DNA from: Streptomyces roseochromogenus subsp. oscitans DS 12.976
Lineage (GTDB): Bacteria; Actinomycetota; Actinomycetes; Streptomycetales; Streptomycetaceae
Reading direction: 5' to 3'
Assembly (NCBI RefSeq): GCF_000497445.1
Contig: NZ_CM002285.1
Coordinates: forward strand, 2,114,354-2,177,353
DNA: 63,000 bases
The translations under genes and the position numbers were made by a program. The notes under the pieces are model-generated. The model did not search any database, was not told the origin of the DNA, and worked only from the letters and a program-made list of their open reading frames with translations. How positions within the stretch are numbered: the first letter of the stretch is position 1; each line of letters begins with the position of its first letter. Of this stretch, positions 9,717 to 20,802 are shown piece by piece.

Positions 9717-10373
9717 GTGTCCGTTCTCCTCGAGCAGCCCGCAAGCCTGGTCGCCTACCGCCCGAACAAGCCGACCGCCATGGTGGTCGTGGCCGACCCG
9801 CGTGTCCGCTCCACCGTCACCCGCCATCTGTGGGCGCTCGGCGTGCGCGATGTCATCGAGGCCTCGTCCATCGCGGAGGCTCGTCCCCGCATCGGCAACC
9901 CGCGCGACATCTGCGTCGCCGACGTCCACCTGCCCGACGGCTCCGGCCTGACCCTGCTGTCCGAGACCCGCGCCGCGGGCTGGCCCAACGGGCTGGCGCT
10001 GTCCGCGGCCGACGACATCGGCGCGGTGCGCAACGCGCTGGCCGGCGGGGTCAAGGGCTATGTCGTCACCGGCACCCGTACCAATATCGGCCTGCCCACC
10101 CGGCCCGGCGCGGCCCCCCTCGGCGCCGCCCGGATGCACCGCCGCCCCCCGGGTGCCCCGAGCCACCCGGGCGGCTACCGCGAGCTGTCCGGACGCGAGG
10201 TCGAGGTGCTCCGGCTGGTCGCGGAGGGCCAGTCGAACAAGGCGATCGGCGTCTCGATGGGCCTGTCCGCCCTGACCGTCAAGAGCCACCTCGCCCGTAT
10301 CGCCCGCAAGCTGGGCACGGGCGACCGGGCCGGCATGGTGGCCGTGGCCCTGCGCACCGGCATCATCCACTGA
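9717..10373 (+). CDS. LuxR/NarL-type response regulator
   Basis: A 218-residue transcription factor with an N-terminal receiver domain (about residues 20-125) and a C-terminal LuxR helix-turn-helix (about 150-215). In the receiver, Asp69 in VADVHLPDGSG is the expected phospho-acceptor, followed by the switch Ser in LALSAADD and Lys in GVKGYV. The output domain shows LSGREVEVLRLVAEGQSNKAIG and LSALTVKSHLARIARKLGTGDR. The two are joined by a Pro/Ala-rich linker. The start is GTG at 9717 with AGGAGG 4 bases upstream. No histidine kinase gene is adjacent, so the cognate kinase is unknown. Confidence 0.9.
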   Translation: MSVLLEQPASLVAYRPNKPTAMVVVADPRVRSTVTRHLWALGVRDVIEASSIAEARPRIGNPRDICVADVHLPDGSGLTLLSETRAAGWPNGLALSAADDIGAVRNALAGGVKGYVVTGTRTNIGLPTRPGAAPLGAARMHRRPPGAPSHPGGYRELSGREVEVLRLVAEGQSNKAIGVSMGLSALTVKSHLARIARKLGTGDRAGMVAVALRTGIIH

Positions 10374-10447
10374 GCCGTCCGGAGCAGCGCCCGGCTCACT
10401 CGTGTGAACCGCAGCTTTCACCGGCCTGACTGGTTTACGACCCTCCC

Positions 10448-10481
10448 GCGCCCGTCGACGGAACGTTCCGTCGACGGGCGC
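10448..10481. terminator. 34-bp perfect palindrome between regulator and RNase D genes
   Basis: The 17-base arms (GCGCCCGTCGACGGAAC and its exact complement) abut with no spacer. Placed 75 bases after the regulator stop, it probably ends that transcript. It also lies directly upstream of the RNase D promoter, so an operator role is possible. Confidence 0.6.
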
Positions 10482-10507
10482 CGTCCACACACAGATACCC
10501 TTGACAG

Positions 10508-11800
10508 GTGACCGACGCCCAAGAGACCGCAGCAGACAGCTCCCTGCGCACCACCGGAGGCACCCCTCCGGACGACGCCGGATCTTCTGTGATGGGGGCG
10601 CCGACTCCGCTGCTCGAACCCCGCGAGGGCATTCCGCCCGTGATCGCCGGCGAAGCCGCCCTCGCCGAGGTGATCGCCGCCTTCGCCGCGGGCTCCGGCC
10701 CGGTCGCCGTCGACGCCGAGCGGGCGTCCGGCTACCGCTACGGGCAGCGCGCCTACCTGGTGCAGCTGCGCCGCCAGGGCGCCGGGACCGCGCTGATCGA
10801 CCCCGTGACCTGCCCGGACCTCTCCGCGTTCGGTGGGGCGCTGTCCGGCGTCGAGTGGGTGCTGCACGCCGCCACCCAGGACCTGCCCTGTCTGCGGGAA
10901 ATAGGCATGATCCCGACCCGGCTCTTCGACACCGAGCTGGCCGGCCGGCTCGCCGGGTTCCCCCGGGTCGGCCTCGGCGCCATGGTCGAGAACGTGCTGG
11001 GCTTCGTTCTGGAGAAGGGCCACTCGGCCGTCGACTGGTCGACCCGGCCGCTGCCCGAGCCGTGGCTGCGCTATGCCGCGCTCGACGTGGAACTCCTCGT
11101 CGACCTGCGCGACGCGCTGGAGAAGGAGCTGGACCGGCAGGGCAAGCTGGAGTGGGCCCTGCAGGAGTTCGACGCGATCGCGGCCGCGCCGCCCGCCGAG
11201 CCGAGGAAGGATCCCTGGCGTCGTACGTCCGGCATGCACAAGGTGCGCAGACGCCGGCAGCTCGGTGTCGTACGGGAGCTGTGGGAGACGCGGGACCGGA
11301 TCGCGCAGCGGCGGGACGTGTCGCCGGGCAAGGTGCTCAGTGACGCCGCCATCGTGGAGGCGGCGCTCGCGCTTCCGGCCAACGTCCATGCGCTCGCGGC
11401 GCTGAACGGGTTCGGGCATCGGATGGGGCGGCGGCAGCTGGAGCAGTGGCAGACGGCCGTGGACCGTGCGAAGGCGCTGACCGAGTCGCAGCTGCCGCAG
11501 CCGGGGCAGCCGGTCACCGGGCCGCCGCCGCCACGGGCGTGGGCCGACAAGGATCCCGCCGCGGCGGCGCGGTTGTCCGCGGCCCGGGCGGGTGTGACGG
11601 CTCTCGCCGAGCAGCTCGTCATGCCCCAGGAGAACCTGGTGTCCCCGGACACGGTCCGGCGCATCTGCTGGGAGCCGCCGAAGGTGGTCGACACCGAGTC
11701 CGTGGGGGTCGCGCTGGCGGGATACGGCGCGCGTCCGTGGCAGGTGGAGCAGGTGACGCCGGTACTGGTCGCCGCGCTGGCCGACGGCCAGGGTGTCTAG
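10508..11800 (+). CDS. rnd: Ribonuclease D-type 3'-5' exonuclease
   Basis: A 430-residue exoribonuclease of the DEDDy superfamily. The exonuclease motifs are VDAERASG (Exo I, Asp and Glu), HAATQDLPCL (Exo II Asp) and LRYAALDVELL (Exo III, Tyr and Asp). A HRDC domain follows at about residues 245-315 (LGVVRELWETRD through GRRQLEQWQ). A further C-terminal region of about 100 residues is typical of actinobacterial members. It is expected to trim 3' ends of structured RNAs such as tRNA precursors. The GTG start at 10508 has no clear Shine-Dalgarno sequence; a -10-like GATACC at 10494 suggests a leaderless or near-leaderless message. Confidence 0.9.
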   Translation: MTDAQETAADSSLRTTGGTPPDDAGSSVMGAPTPLLEPREGIPPVIAGEAALAEVIAAFAAGSGPVAVDAERASGYRYGQRAYLVQLRRQGAGTALIDPVTCPDLSAFGGALSGVEWVLHAATQDLPCLREIGMIPTRLFDTELAGRLAGFPRVGLGAMVENVLGFVLEKGHSAVDWSTRPLPEPWLRYAALDVELLVDLRDALEKELDRQGKLEWALQEFDAIAAAPPAEPRKDPWRRTSGMHKVRRRRQLGVVRELWETRDRIAQRRDVSPGKVLSDAAIVEAALALPANVHALAALNGFGHRMGRRQLEQWQTAVDRAKALTESQLPQPGQPVTGPPPPRAWADKDPAAAARLSAARAGVTALAEQLVMPQENLVSPDTVRRICWEPPKVVDTESVGVALAGYGARPWQVEQVTPVLVAALADGQGV

Positions 11801-11898
11801 ACGTCGAGATCAAGCCATACCGCTCTTCGGCCCGGGAGCACTCGGCGCACCCAGAGTGTGACCTTCGCCGCTCAAGCTCGCAGGGCTGTGCAGCTACG

Positions 11899-11912
11899 TT
11901 ACTCATAAGTAG
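11899..11912. promoter_or_regulatory. Candidate TetR-type operator upstream of fadAB
   Basis: TTACT-CATA-AGTAG is a near-perfect inverted repeat (4 of 5 arm bases pair) nested in a longer GCTAC(N11)GTAGC dyad at 11893-11913, 72 bases before fadA. The position suits repression by an acyl-CoA-responsive TetR-family regulator. This is inference; no such regulator is encoded nearby. Confidence 0.4.
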
Positions 11913-11983
11913 CATGGGCCTGAGCGCGCGCTCAGTGCAGCGTTGCGCAGCAGTGCCATCCCGCACCCTGGAGGAGAGCCATC

Positions 11984-13197
11984 GTGCCTCGTACCGTCAG
12001 GGACGTCGTCTTCGTCGACGGCGTCCGCACCCCGTTCGGCAAGGCGGGCCCGAAGGGCATCTACCACGAGACCCGCGCCGACGACCTTGTCGTGAAGGCG
12101 ATCCGGGAGCTGCTGCGCCGCAACCCCGGCCTGGATCCGAAGAAGATCGATGAGGTCGCCATCGCCGCGACCACGCAGATCGGTGACCAGGGCCTGACCC
12201 TCGGTCGTACGGCCGGCATCCTCGCCGGTCTCCCCCAGTCCGTCCCGGGCTACTCGATCGACCGCATGTGCGCCGGCGCCCTCACCGCCGTCACCACCAC
12301 CGCCGGCTCCATCGCCTTCGGCGCCTACGACGCCGTCATCGCCGGTGGCGTCGAGCACATGGGCCGCCACCCGATGGGCGAGGGCGTGGACCCGAACCCG
12401 CGGTTCGTGAGCGAGAAGCTGGTCGACGAGTCCGCTCTTTTCATGGGCATGACCGCGGAGAACCTGCACGACCGCTATCCGCAGATCACCAAGCTGCGCG
12501 CCGACGAGTACGCGGTGCGCTCGCAGGAGAAGGCCGCCAAGGCGTACGCCAACGGCAAGATCCAGCAGGACCTGGTGCCGATCTCGGTGCGCCGGACGAA
12601 CCCGGAGGCCGGCGAGACCGGCTGGGGCCTGGTGACGGCCGACGAGCCGATGCGTCCGGGCACGACGCTGGAGAACCTGGCCGGCCTCAAGACCCCGTTC
12701 CGTGTGCACGGCCGGGTCACGGCCGGTAACGCGGCCGGTCTGAACGACGGTGCGACCGCCTCGATCATCGCCTCCGAGGACTTCGCCCGCGAGAACAACC
12801 TGCCGGTCAAGATGCGCCTCGTCTCGTACGCCTTCGCGGGCGTCGAGCCGGAGGTCATGGGCTACGGCCCGATCCCGGCGACCGAGAAGGCCCTCGCCAA
12901 GGCGGGGCTGGGCATCGGTGACATCGGCCTGTTCGAGATCAACGAGGCCTTCGCCGTGCAGGTGCTGGCCTTCCTCGACCACTACGGCATCGCGGACGAC
13001 GACGCGCGCGTCAACCAGTACGGCGGTGCGATCGCCTACGGTCACCCGCTGGCCTCGTCGGGTGTGCGTCTGATGACGCAGCTGGCCCGCCAGTTCGAGG
13101 AGCAGCCGAACGTCCGCTACGGCCTGACCACCATGTGCGTCGGCTTCGGCATGGGCGCGACGGTCATCTGGGAGAACCCGCACTTCGAGGGGGACAA

Positions 13198-13201
<4 letters not shown>
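11984..13201 (+). CDS. fadA: Acetyl-CoA acyltransferase (beta-oxidation thiolase)
   Basis: A 405-residue thiolase that cleaves 3-ketoacyl-CoA with CoA to acetyl-CoA and a shortened acyl-CoA. Catalytic residues are visible: the acyl-accepting Cys96 in SIDRMCAGAL, His354 in GGAIAYGHPLASSG, and Cys385 in TTMCVGFGMG. GTG at 11984 follows a strong GGAGGAG ribosome binding site. The stop codon overlaps the GTG start of fadB by 4 bases (GTGA), so the two subunits of the fatty acid oxidation complex are translationally coupled. A dyad about 70 bases upstream may be the operator. Confidence 0.95.
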
Positions 13202-15327
<2,126 letters not shown>

Positions 15328-15342
15328 CGCTTCGCTGATCAA

Positions 15343-15384
15343 CGCCGGGTGCCCGCACTCCTGTTGGGGTGCGGGCACCCGGCG
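15343..15384. terminator. Bidirectional terminator between fadB and the NlpC/P60 gene
   Basis: A perfect 16-bp stem (CGCCGGGTGCCCGCAC with its complement at 15369-15384) and a 10-base loop lie between two converging genes. It can end both transcripts. Confidence 0.85.
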
Positions 15385-15447
15385 TCCGCGTTCCCGGGGG
15401 CTCCGCCCCCGCGCCCCCGTCCCGGCCGCGCAGAAGCCAGTCGCCGT

Positions 15448-16500
15448 TCACAGCCGCTTCGCGCTGCGGAACAGCCCGGCGTAGAAGCCGTTGCCGTCGA
15501 GGCGCGAGACACCGCCCTGGTCGCCGATGGTGGGGCCGTTCTGCTCCTTGCGGCTGGAGATGAAGACCTTGTGGCCCTCGGTGTCCGGGCCGAGGTAGAT
15601 CGCGGAGTGGTCCATGTGGTTGGCGGTGCGGTGGTCCATCTTGAAGAACAGCAGATCACCGGGCTGCAGGACGTCGATGTTCTGCGGCCGCACGTACCAG
15701 GGGCTCGGGCCCTGGAGCTTGATGATGTCCACGCCCTCCTTGCCGCGGGCCATGCCGTCGGCGGTGCGCGGCAGCCCGTCGCCGTGGGTGTTGTCGGACA
15801 TCAGCGGGTAGCGGGCCCGGTAGCCATAGACCAGGCGCAGATAACCGGAGCAGTCCACGGAACGCAGCCGGTCCTTCTGCGGGTACACCGTGACGCCGTC
15901 GCGGAAGGTGTACGGGATGCCCAGGTAGTCGTAGAAGTCGGTCTGCTCGTAGCGGTCGACGCCGTCGGCCTTGAGGGGGCCGTAGTTCGCGTGGCCGGCG
16001 TACTGGATGCCCTGGTCGTCCTTCTTGACCGGGGCGCCCTGGGTGTACTGGAAGGCGTACGCGAAGACGTCGTCCTCCTCGCTGCCGTAGTACTGCTTGA
16101 ACCAGTCCTTGAACCACTGCTGCTTCTCGGACCCCTTGGTCCATGTCTCCGGCATGAGGCGGACCCAGTCGTCGGTGACCACCTTGGTGGTGGTGTCGGC
16201 CGGTTCGCTGAAGGTGCGGGTCCGGCCCTTGAGGGTGGCCGTACGGGCGCCGTCCGTGAAGGTGGCGATGACCGCGCCCTTGCCGTCGCGCAGCACCGAG
16301 CGCGCCGGGTTGTTCAGCCGTTCCCAGGTCTGCTTGCCGGTCGCCCCGCCCGAGCCGTTCAGGTTCTCGGTGATCGTCTGGGTGGCCGGGAGCTTCGCCT
16401 TCTCGTCCTTGCGCAGCTCGTAGGTGAAGTAGGCGCTGCCCGCGAGCAGGGTCAGGACCGTCACCGTGTGGACGACGGGGCGGCCTTTGCGCTTCGGCAT
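15448..16500 (-). CDS. NlpC/P60-type peptidase of the PGA-type locus
   Basis: A 350-residue protein with one N-terminal membrane anchor or uncleaved signal (HTVTVLTLLAGSAYFTYEL), so the enzyme is extracytoplasmic. The C-terminal third is an NlpC/P60-like cysteine peptidase: Cys217 in SVDCSGYLRLVYGYR, the block LQPGDLLFF, and His298 in MDHSAIYLG. NlpC/P60 enzymes cleave gamma-D-glutamyl bonds. In Bacillus subtilis the PGA hydrolase PgdS belongs to this family and lies beside the pgs genes. Here the gene follows capC after 37 bases as the last gene of the operon, so I infer release or trimming of a gamma-linked polymer. A peptidoglycan-directed role remains possible. Confidence 0.85.
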   Translation of the reverse strand: MPKRKGRPVVHTVTVLTLLAGSAYFTYELRKDEKAKLPATQTITENLNGSGGATGKQTWERLNNPARSVLRDGKGAVIATFTDGARTATLKGRTRTFSEPADTTTKVVTDDWVRLMPETWTKGSEKQQWFKDWFKQYYGSEEDDVFAYAFQYTQGAPVKKDDQGIQYAGHANYGPLKADGVDRYEQTDFYDYLGIPYTFRDGVTVYPQKDRLRSVDCSGYLRLVYGYRARYPLMSDNTHGDGLPRTADGMARGKEGVDIIKLQGPSPWYVRPQNIDVLQPGDLLFFKMDHRTANHMDHSAIYLGPDTEGHKVFISSRKEQNGPTIGDQGGVSRLDGNGFYAGLFRSAKRL

Positions 16501-16537
16501 GGTGGGGTGCTCCAGGAGTGCGTCGGAGAGGGACGGT

Positions 16538-17020
16538 TCAGGCGGTCGGCATGAGGCCCAGGAGGATGCCGGCGGTCAGCACCACATAGGTGGCGAGGGT
16601 GACCGAGCCGACGGACAGCAGGGTCGCGCCCTTGGGCTGGCGGACCAGCTGGTAGCCGATCAGGCCGGGGACGATGAAGCCGAGCGTCTGGTTCGCGTAC
16701 AGCAGCGGGAACTCCTTCTGCAGCACGATGATCACGGTGGCCTGGATGAGCACGCCGCTGAGCACGACGGCCGCGAAGAGCCGCTTGCCGTACAGGATCA
16801 CGAACTTCTGCATGAGCAGCGTGGCGAGGTACGTCAGGACGGTCACACCGACGACGAGCGCGGCGCGCTGCAGGTCCTCGATGAGGGTGAGGGCGAGCCA
16901 CCCCGGGGTGATCATGCCGCCCGGCGACAGGTTGGTCGTCAGGTAGCACATGAGCGAGAACATCAGGCCCAGGCCGATGCCGATCGCGGCGATCTCGGGG
17001 GTGAGGACGGAGGGGATCAA
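16538..17020 (-). CDS. capC: Poly-gamma-glutamate synthase subunit PgsC/CapC
   Basis: A 160-residue membrane protein with four to five hydrophobic helices. The family signature NLSPGGMITPGWLAL matches the PgsC/CapC block near its first long loop, and length is close to the Bacillus protein (about 150). CapC partners with the CapB amide ligase in the membrane. TTG at 17020 is chosen: it overlaps the capB stop as TTGA and has AGGAG 7 bases upstream. A GTG at 17044 is an alternative that would lengthen the overlap to 28 bases. Either way capB and capC are translationally coupled. Confidence 0.9.
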   Translation of the reverse strand: MIPSVLTPEIAAIGIGLGLMFSLMCYLTTNLSPGGMITPGWLALTLIEDLQRAALVVGVTVLTYLATLLMQKFVILYGKRLFAAVVLSGVLIQATVIIVLQKEFPLLYANQTLGFIVPGLIGYQLVRQPKGATLLSVGSVTLATYVVLTAGILLGLMPTA

Positions 17021-18471
17021 CGCGGTTCTCCTGGGCTGTGCCACTGCTGGCTGTCGTCGGCGGAGGGGGTGTCGTACGGCGTGACGTACGGCGTCTCGTA
17101 CGGGGTCTGCGCGGGGAGCTGCGGGACGTACGGCTGCGGCTGCGCGTCCCGCGCCTCGTACGCCTCCGGGTAGCGCTGGTAGGGGTCGATGCGGGGCACG
17201 TACAGCTGCATCGTCTCGACGTGCTCGGCCATGGCGGGTGCCGCTTCGGTCCGGCCCGCCGGGGCTGCGGCCGCTGGTTCGTCGGCGCTCTCGTCCGGTG
17301 GCAGTTCGGCGAGGTGCTCCAGCAGGATCTCGCCCTGGCCGTGGATGTTGCCGATCGCGACCAGCGAGGAGTCCGGGCCGAGCTGGTCCAGCAGCTTGGC
17401 CATGAACTCCCCGGGGTCGCGCTTGTCGCCGCCGAGGTCGACGGCGCGGGAGCGGAACCCGGCGGGGATGGCGTCGATGGCCGACTTGGCCGGGTGGCCG
17501 ATGACGAAGACGCGCTCGGGGTCGAGGCCGGGGATGATCTCGCCCATCTGCCCGTTGCGTTCGACGCGGTCGGGGCGGCAGTTGATGACCACGTTGAGCG
17601 GGCGGTGGACGGCGCCGAGGTCGAGCAGCTGGTTGATGTTCATCAGCGTCGACTCGGGGTCGTTGGCCGCGAAGACGTTGGCGAAGCGCAGCTTCTTGCC
17701 CTCGGGCGTCAGATAGCGCTCGACGGAGAGGACACCGGGGTCCGGCGGGGCGTCGTACATGCCTCGCAGGGCCGTCTCGCGGTCGACGCCGAGGAGTTCG
17801 GCGACGGCGAGGGCGATGGCCACGTTCTCCTTGAAGGTGAACCAGCTGAAGCCGCGCAGCTCCTCGTCGGTGACCGTCTCGGGATCGGCGTAGACCAGCT
17901 TGCAGTTACGGGAGTCCGCCTCCTTCTGGAGGATGTGGAAGCGGTCCTTCTCGGCGGTGACACAGATGCCGTCCTCGGGCATCGAGCGGCACAGCGAGCG
18001 GGCCACGTCGTCCAGGGTGGGGCCCATCTCGGCGAGGTGGTCCTCGCGGACGTTGCAGAGCACGCCGATGGTGGAGCGGATCAGCTTGGACTGGTTGATC
18101 TCCTGCAGGGCCGGCATGACGGCCATGCACTCGATGACCAGCGCGTCCGGCTTGTACGCGGCGGCGCGCCGGACGATGCCGATCTGCTCGACCACGTTGG
18201 CGATGCCGAACTTGCGGTAGACCGGCTCCTCGGTGGCGTCCGGGTGGATGAACCGGGCGGCGGTGCCGGTGGTCTTGGCGACGGTGACCAGGTCGCCGCC
18301 GCGCAGCGCGCCCGCGCACAGCCGGGTGATGGAGGACTTGCCCCGGATGCCGTTGACCAGGACCCGGGTGGGGATGTGTTCCAGGTTGACGAAGTGCCGC
18401 CGCTGTTCCACGACGCCCGCTATGAGCAGGATCGCGCAGCCGACCAGCAGCACGGTGTAGAGGAAGAGCAC
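17017..18471 (-). CDS. capB: Poly-gamma-glutamate synthase amide ligase PgsB/CapB with C-terminal extension
   Basis: A 484-residue Mur-ligase-like ATP-dependent amide ligase. After an N-terminal membrane helix (residues 1-21) comes the P-loop RVLVNGIRGKSSITRL (GIRGKSS at 41-47), then KTTGTAARFIHPDATE, VIECMAVMPALQEINQ and NVREDHLAEMG, all typical of CapB/PgsB. It is expected to activate the gamma-carboxyl of glutamate with ATP and extend a gamma-amide polymer at the membrane. Compared with Bacillus PgsB (about 393 residues) there is an extra tail of roughly 85 residues, rich in Pro, Ala, Gln and Tyr, with a repeated TPYxTPY pattern. It starts 6 bases after the sensor gene stop and overlaps capC. 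Confidence 0.92.
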   Translation of the reverse strand: MLFLYTVLLVGCAILLIAGVVEQRRHFVNLEHIPTRVLVNGIRGKSSITRLCAGALRGGDLVTVAKTTGTAARFIHPDATEEPVYRKFGIANVVEQIGIVRRAAAYKPDALVIECMAVMPALQEINQSKLIRSTIGVLCNVREDHLAEMGPTLDDVARSLCRSMPEDGICVTAEKDRFHILQKEADSRNCKLVYADPETVTDEELRGFSWFTFKENVAIALAVAELLGVDRETALRGMYDAPPDPGVLSVERYLTPEGKKLRFANVFAANDPESTLMNINQLLDLGAVHRPLNVVINCRPDRVERNGQMGEIIPGLDPERVFVIGHPAKSAIDAIPAGFRSRAVDLGGDKRDPGEFMAKLLDQLGPDSSLVAIGNIHGQGEILLEHLAELPPDESADEPAAAAPAGRTEAAPAMAEHVETMQLYVPRIDPYQRYPEAYEARDAQPQPYVPQLPAQTPYETPYVTPYDTPSADDSQQWHSPGEPR

Positions 18472-18477
18472 GGGTGA

Positions 18478-20802
18478 TCAGTTCCTTGTGTACTGCTCGG
18501 GCGGGGACGGCTGTGCCGTGGGCTGCGGGGACGGGGTGCGGCGGGGCTGCCTGCGGCTCTGGTCCTGCAGTTGCTGCCGGATGAGTTCCAGGGAGCGGGT
18601 GACGGCGCCGACCTCGTCGTGGTGCTGCGGGAAGAGCACCGTCTTGCGGTCGCCTCCGGCCAGCGCCTCGGCCCGGTCGGCCAGAGTGCTCAGCGGCCGG
18701 GCCACCACGATGTGCAGCCAGCCCAGGCAGGCGACGGCCGCGGCGGCGCCGAGCAGACCGGCCAGGACGGTGCGGTGCTGGGCGTCGTACTCGGGGATGG
18801 CGAGCCGGTCGACGGGCTGCCAGCTGACCACGCCCCAGTGCAGCGACTCGGCCGAGCCGCTGCCGGAGAACGGCGCGGCGGCGGCGATCCGTATCCCGTT
18901 CTCGCGGTACAGCACGCCGCCCGGGCGCGGCTTCTTGCCGAGCCGCTGGGCGCCGGCCGTGACGAGGTCTTTCAGGTGCTGGTCTGGCAGCGACTGGAAG
19001 GCGAGGAAGCCGGTGTTGCCGGCGATGACCCGGTGCCGGTCGTCCACGAGCCGGACCACGCCGAGACCCGGCCGGGTCAGCAGCGCGTTGAAGAACTCGA
19101 CGCGGAACTCGCCGACCAGCTGGGCTCCGCTACGGCCGGGGATCTCGGCGGCGACGACGACCACGGGCTCCTTGCCGCCGCGGCCCAGCAGCCTGAGGGG
19201 CTTGCCGGAGACGCGGTCGGACTTGATCACCTTCGGTTCCTTGCCCTCGCGGGCCTGGATCCCGCCGTGCGAGTCGACGACGTAGAGGGAGCGGTAGCGC
19301 CTGTTCTCGTTGTAGGTGCGCTCCAGCACCTCCTCCATGGCCTCGGGTGAGGTCTTGTCGCCGATGAGGGAAGCGACCGACTGCAGGTCGGCGTCGCCCT
19401 CGTTGAGCGCGCGGCGCACCCGGTCGCTGAGCGTGTCGGTGCGTTCGCGCTGGTCGTTGACGAGCTGCCGGGGTACGTCGGCCGTGCTGTCGGCGCGGTT
19501 GACCAGCAGCATCAGCGGTGCGGACCAGGCGAGCAGCAGGGCCGCGCAGACTGCGAGGAGGGCGCCGGTGCCCACCCGGCGCAGCCCGGTCGGGCGCTCG
19601 GCAGGGCCGGTGGCCTCGGCGCTCTCGCCGAGCAGCTGGCGGCGCAGCCGCTCCAGGGCGCCGCCGATACGGTGCGCCTCGCCGTAGCCGGGGACGGTGA
19701 CGGGCCGGGTCAGATCGCCGCGGGTGAGCCGGCGGGACTCCAGGAACAGCCGGATGAGCGGGCGTTGCACGGTGCCCAGCAGCACCGCCACGGCCAGTGC
19801 GCCGACGAGGAGCAGCGCGCCGCCCGCCGCCAGTCCGAACACCGGGGAATGGGTCCCGCCGGACTCCTCGGTCACCTTGACCATGGCGACCACGGACAGC
19901 CCGAGCCCGCCGGCGGTGGTGGTGACGCCGGGCTCGGCCGCGGCGAGGGTGGCGTAGCCGGCGACGGACCGGTCGCCGGCCGGTTTCCCGCCGAGCAGGC
20001 TGCCGCTGACGCCCTGGTAGCCGCCGCTACCGGGCTCCTTGCTGCTGCGCGGATCCTGCTCCGCCTTGCGGGCGGCCCGCTGGGCGAAGTCCTTGAGCTG
20101 CTTGGCGGAGTCCTTGATGTCCTTGCGGTCGGTGCTGTTGCGCGCCGACTCCGGTTCGGCGATGCCGTCGCTGCTGAGGATCGCGCCGGCCGAGTCGACC
20201 ACGGCGATGGAGCGGAACTGGCCGAGACTGATACCGGGAAACTTCAGGTTCCGGGAGGCGACCAGCAGCAGCTGTGGTTTGCCCGGCCAGGTCAGCAGCC
20301 CGAAGGACAGCAGCCGTACCTCGCCGTTCCTCAGCCGCACCATGCGCGGGGCCAGCCCGTCCTCGCCCTTGAGCGAGGAGAGGTCCACGGAGGTCAGCGG
20401 CACCGTCTCGCCACGGGCCGCGACGAGCTTGCCGGTGCGGATCTCGACGACGGCGGTGCCCGTCCACTTCTGGTAGGTGCTGCCGAGCTTGTCGAGAACC
20501 GCGTCACCGGAGACCGGCTGCCCGGCGCCGAACAGCGCGGCGGAGCGGGTGACGTCGGTGACGGACTCGTCGATGGAGGCACGCAGCGCTACGGCGCCGT
20601 CCTCGGCGAAGTGCTGCTGGGACGTCATGACCGCCCTCGGCACACCGGCGTCGTCGACACGGCCGAGCACGAGTGCCGTGATGCCGGCGAGCGTCAGCAG
20701 CAACGCCGAGAGGACCGCGATCGGCGGGCGTATGCCGCCGATCAGCGACATGTCGGCTCGGCGGCGGGCTCGGTGCTGCCGCGCCGGGGGCGATGACGCC
20801 AC
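18478..20802 (-). CDS. Membrane sensor-like protein with two Cache-HAMP units and no output domain
   Basis: A 774-residue protein built as an internal duplication. Unit 1 has a transmembrane helix (about 25-47), an extracytoplasmic Cache-like region of about 270 residues, a second helix (about 325-347) and a HAMP-like segment with RLTRGDLTRPVTVPG. Unit 2 repeats this: helix at about 412-434, a PAS/Cache-like region (RSLYVVDSHGGIQ, VRLVDDRHRVIAGNTGFLAF), helix at about 690-715 and HAMP (RPLSTLADRAEALAGGD, HHDEVGAVTRSLELIRQQL). No kinase, cyclase or methyl-accepting domain follows; the protein ends in a Pro/Gln-rich tail. It heads the operon containing capB, capC and the NlpC/P60 gene, suggesting a local sensing or scaffolding role. 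ATG at 20751 is an alternative start. Confidence 0.8.
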   Translation of the reverse strand: MASSPPARQHRARRRADMSLIGGIRPPIAVLSALLLTLAGITALVLGRVDDAGVPRAVMTSQQHFAEDGAVALRASIDESVTDVTRSAALFGAGQPVSGDAVLDKLGSTYQKWTGTAVVEIRTGKLVAARGETVPLTSVDLSSLKGEDGLAPRMVRLRNGEVRLLSFGLLTWPGKPQLLLVASRNLKFPGISLGQFRSIAVVDSAGAILSSDGIAEPESARNSTDRKDIKDSAKQLKDFAQRAARKAEQDPRSSKEPGSGGYQGVSGSLLGGKPAGDRSVAGYATLAAAEPGVTTTAGGLGLSVVAMVKVTEESGGTHSPVFGLAAGGALLLVGALAVAVLLGTVQRPLIRLFLESRRLTRGDLTRPVTVPGYGEAHRIGGALERLRRQLLGESAEATGPAERPTGLRRVGTGALLAVCAALLLAWSAPLMLLVNRADSTADVPRQLVNDQRERTDTLSDRVRRALNEGDADLQSVASLIGDKTSPEAMEEVLERTYNENRRYRSLYVVDSHGGIQAREGKEPKVIKSDRVSGKPLRLLGRGGKEPVVVVAAEIPGRSGAQLVGEFRVEFFNALLTRPGLGVVRLVDDRHRVIAGNTGFLAFQSLPDQHLKDLVTAGAQRLGKKPRPGGVLYRENGIRIAAAAPFSGSGSAESLHWGVVSWQPVDRLAIPEYDAQHRTVLAGLLGAAAAVACLGWLHIVVARPLSTLADRAEALAGGDRKTVLFPQHHDEVGAVTRSLELIRQQLQDQSRRQPRRTPSPQPTAQPSPPEQYTRN

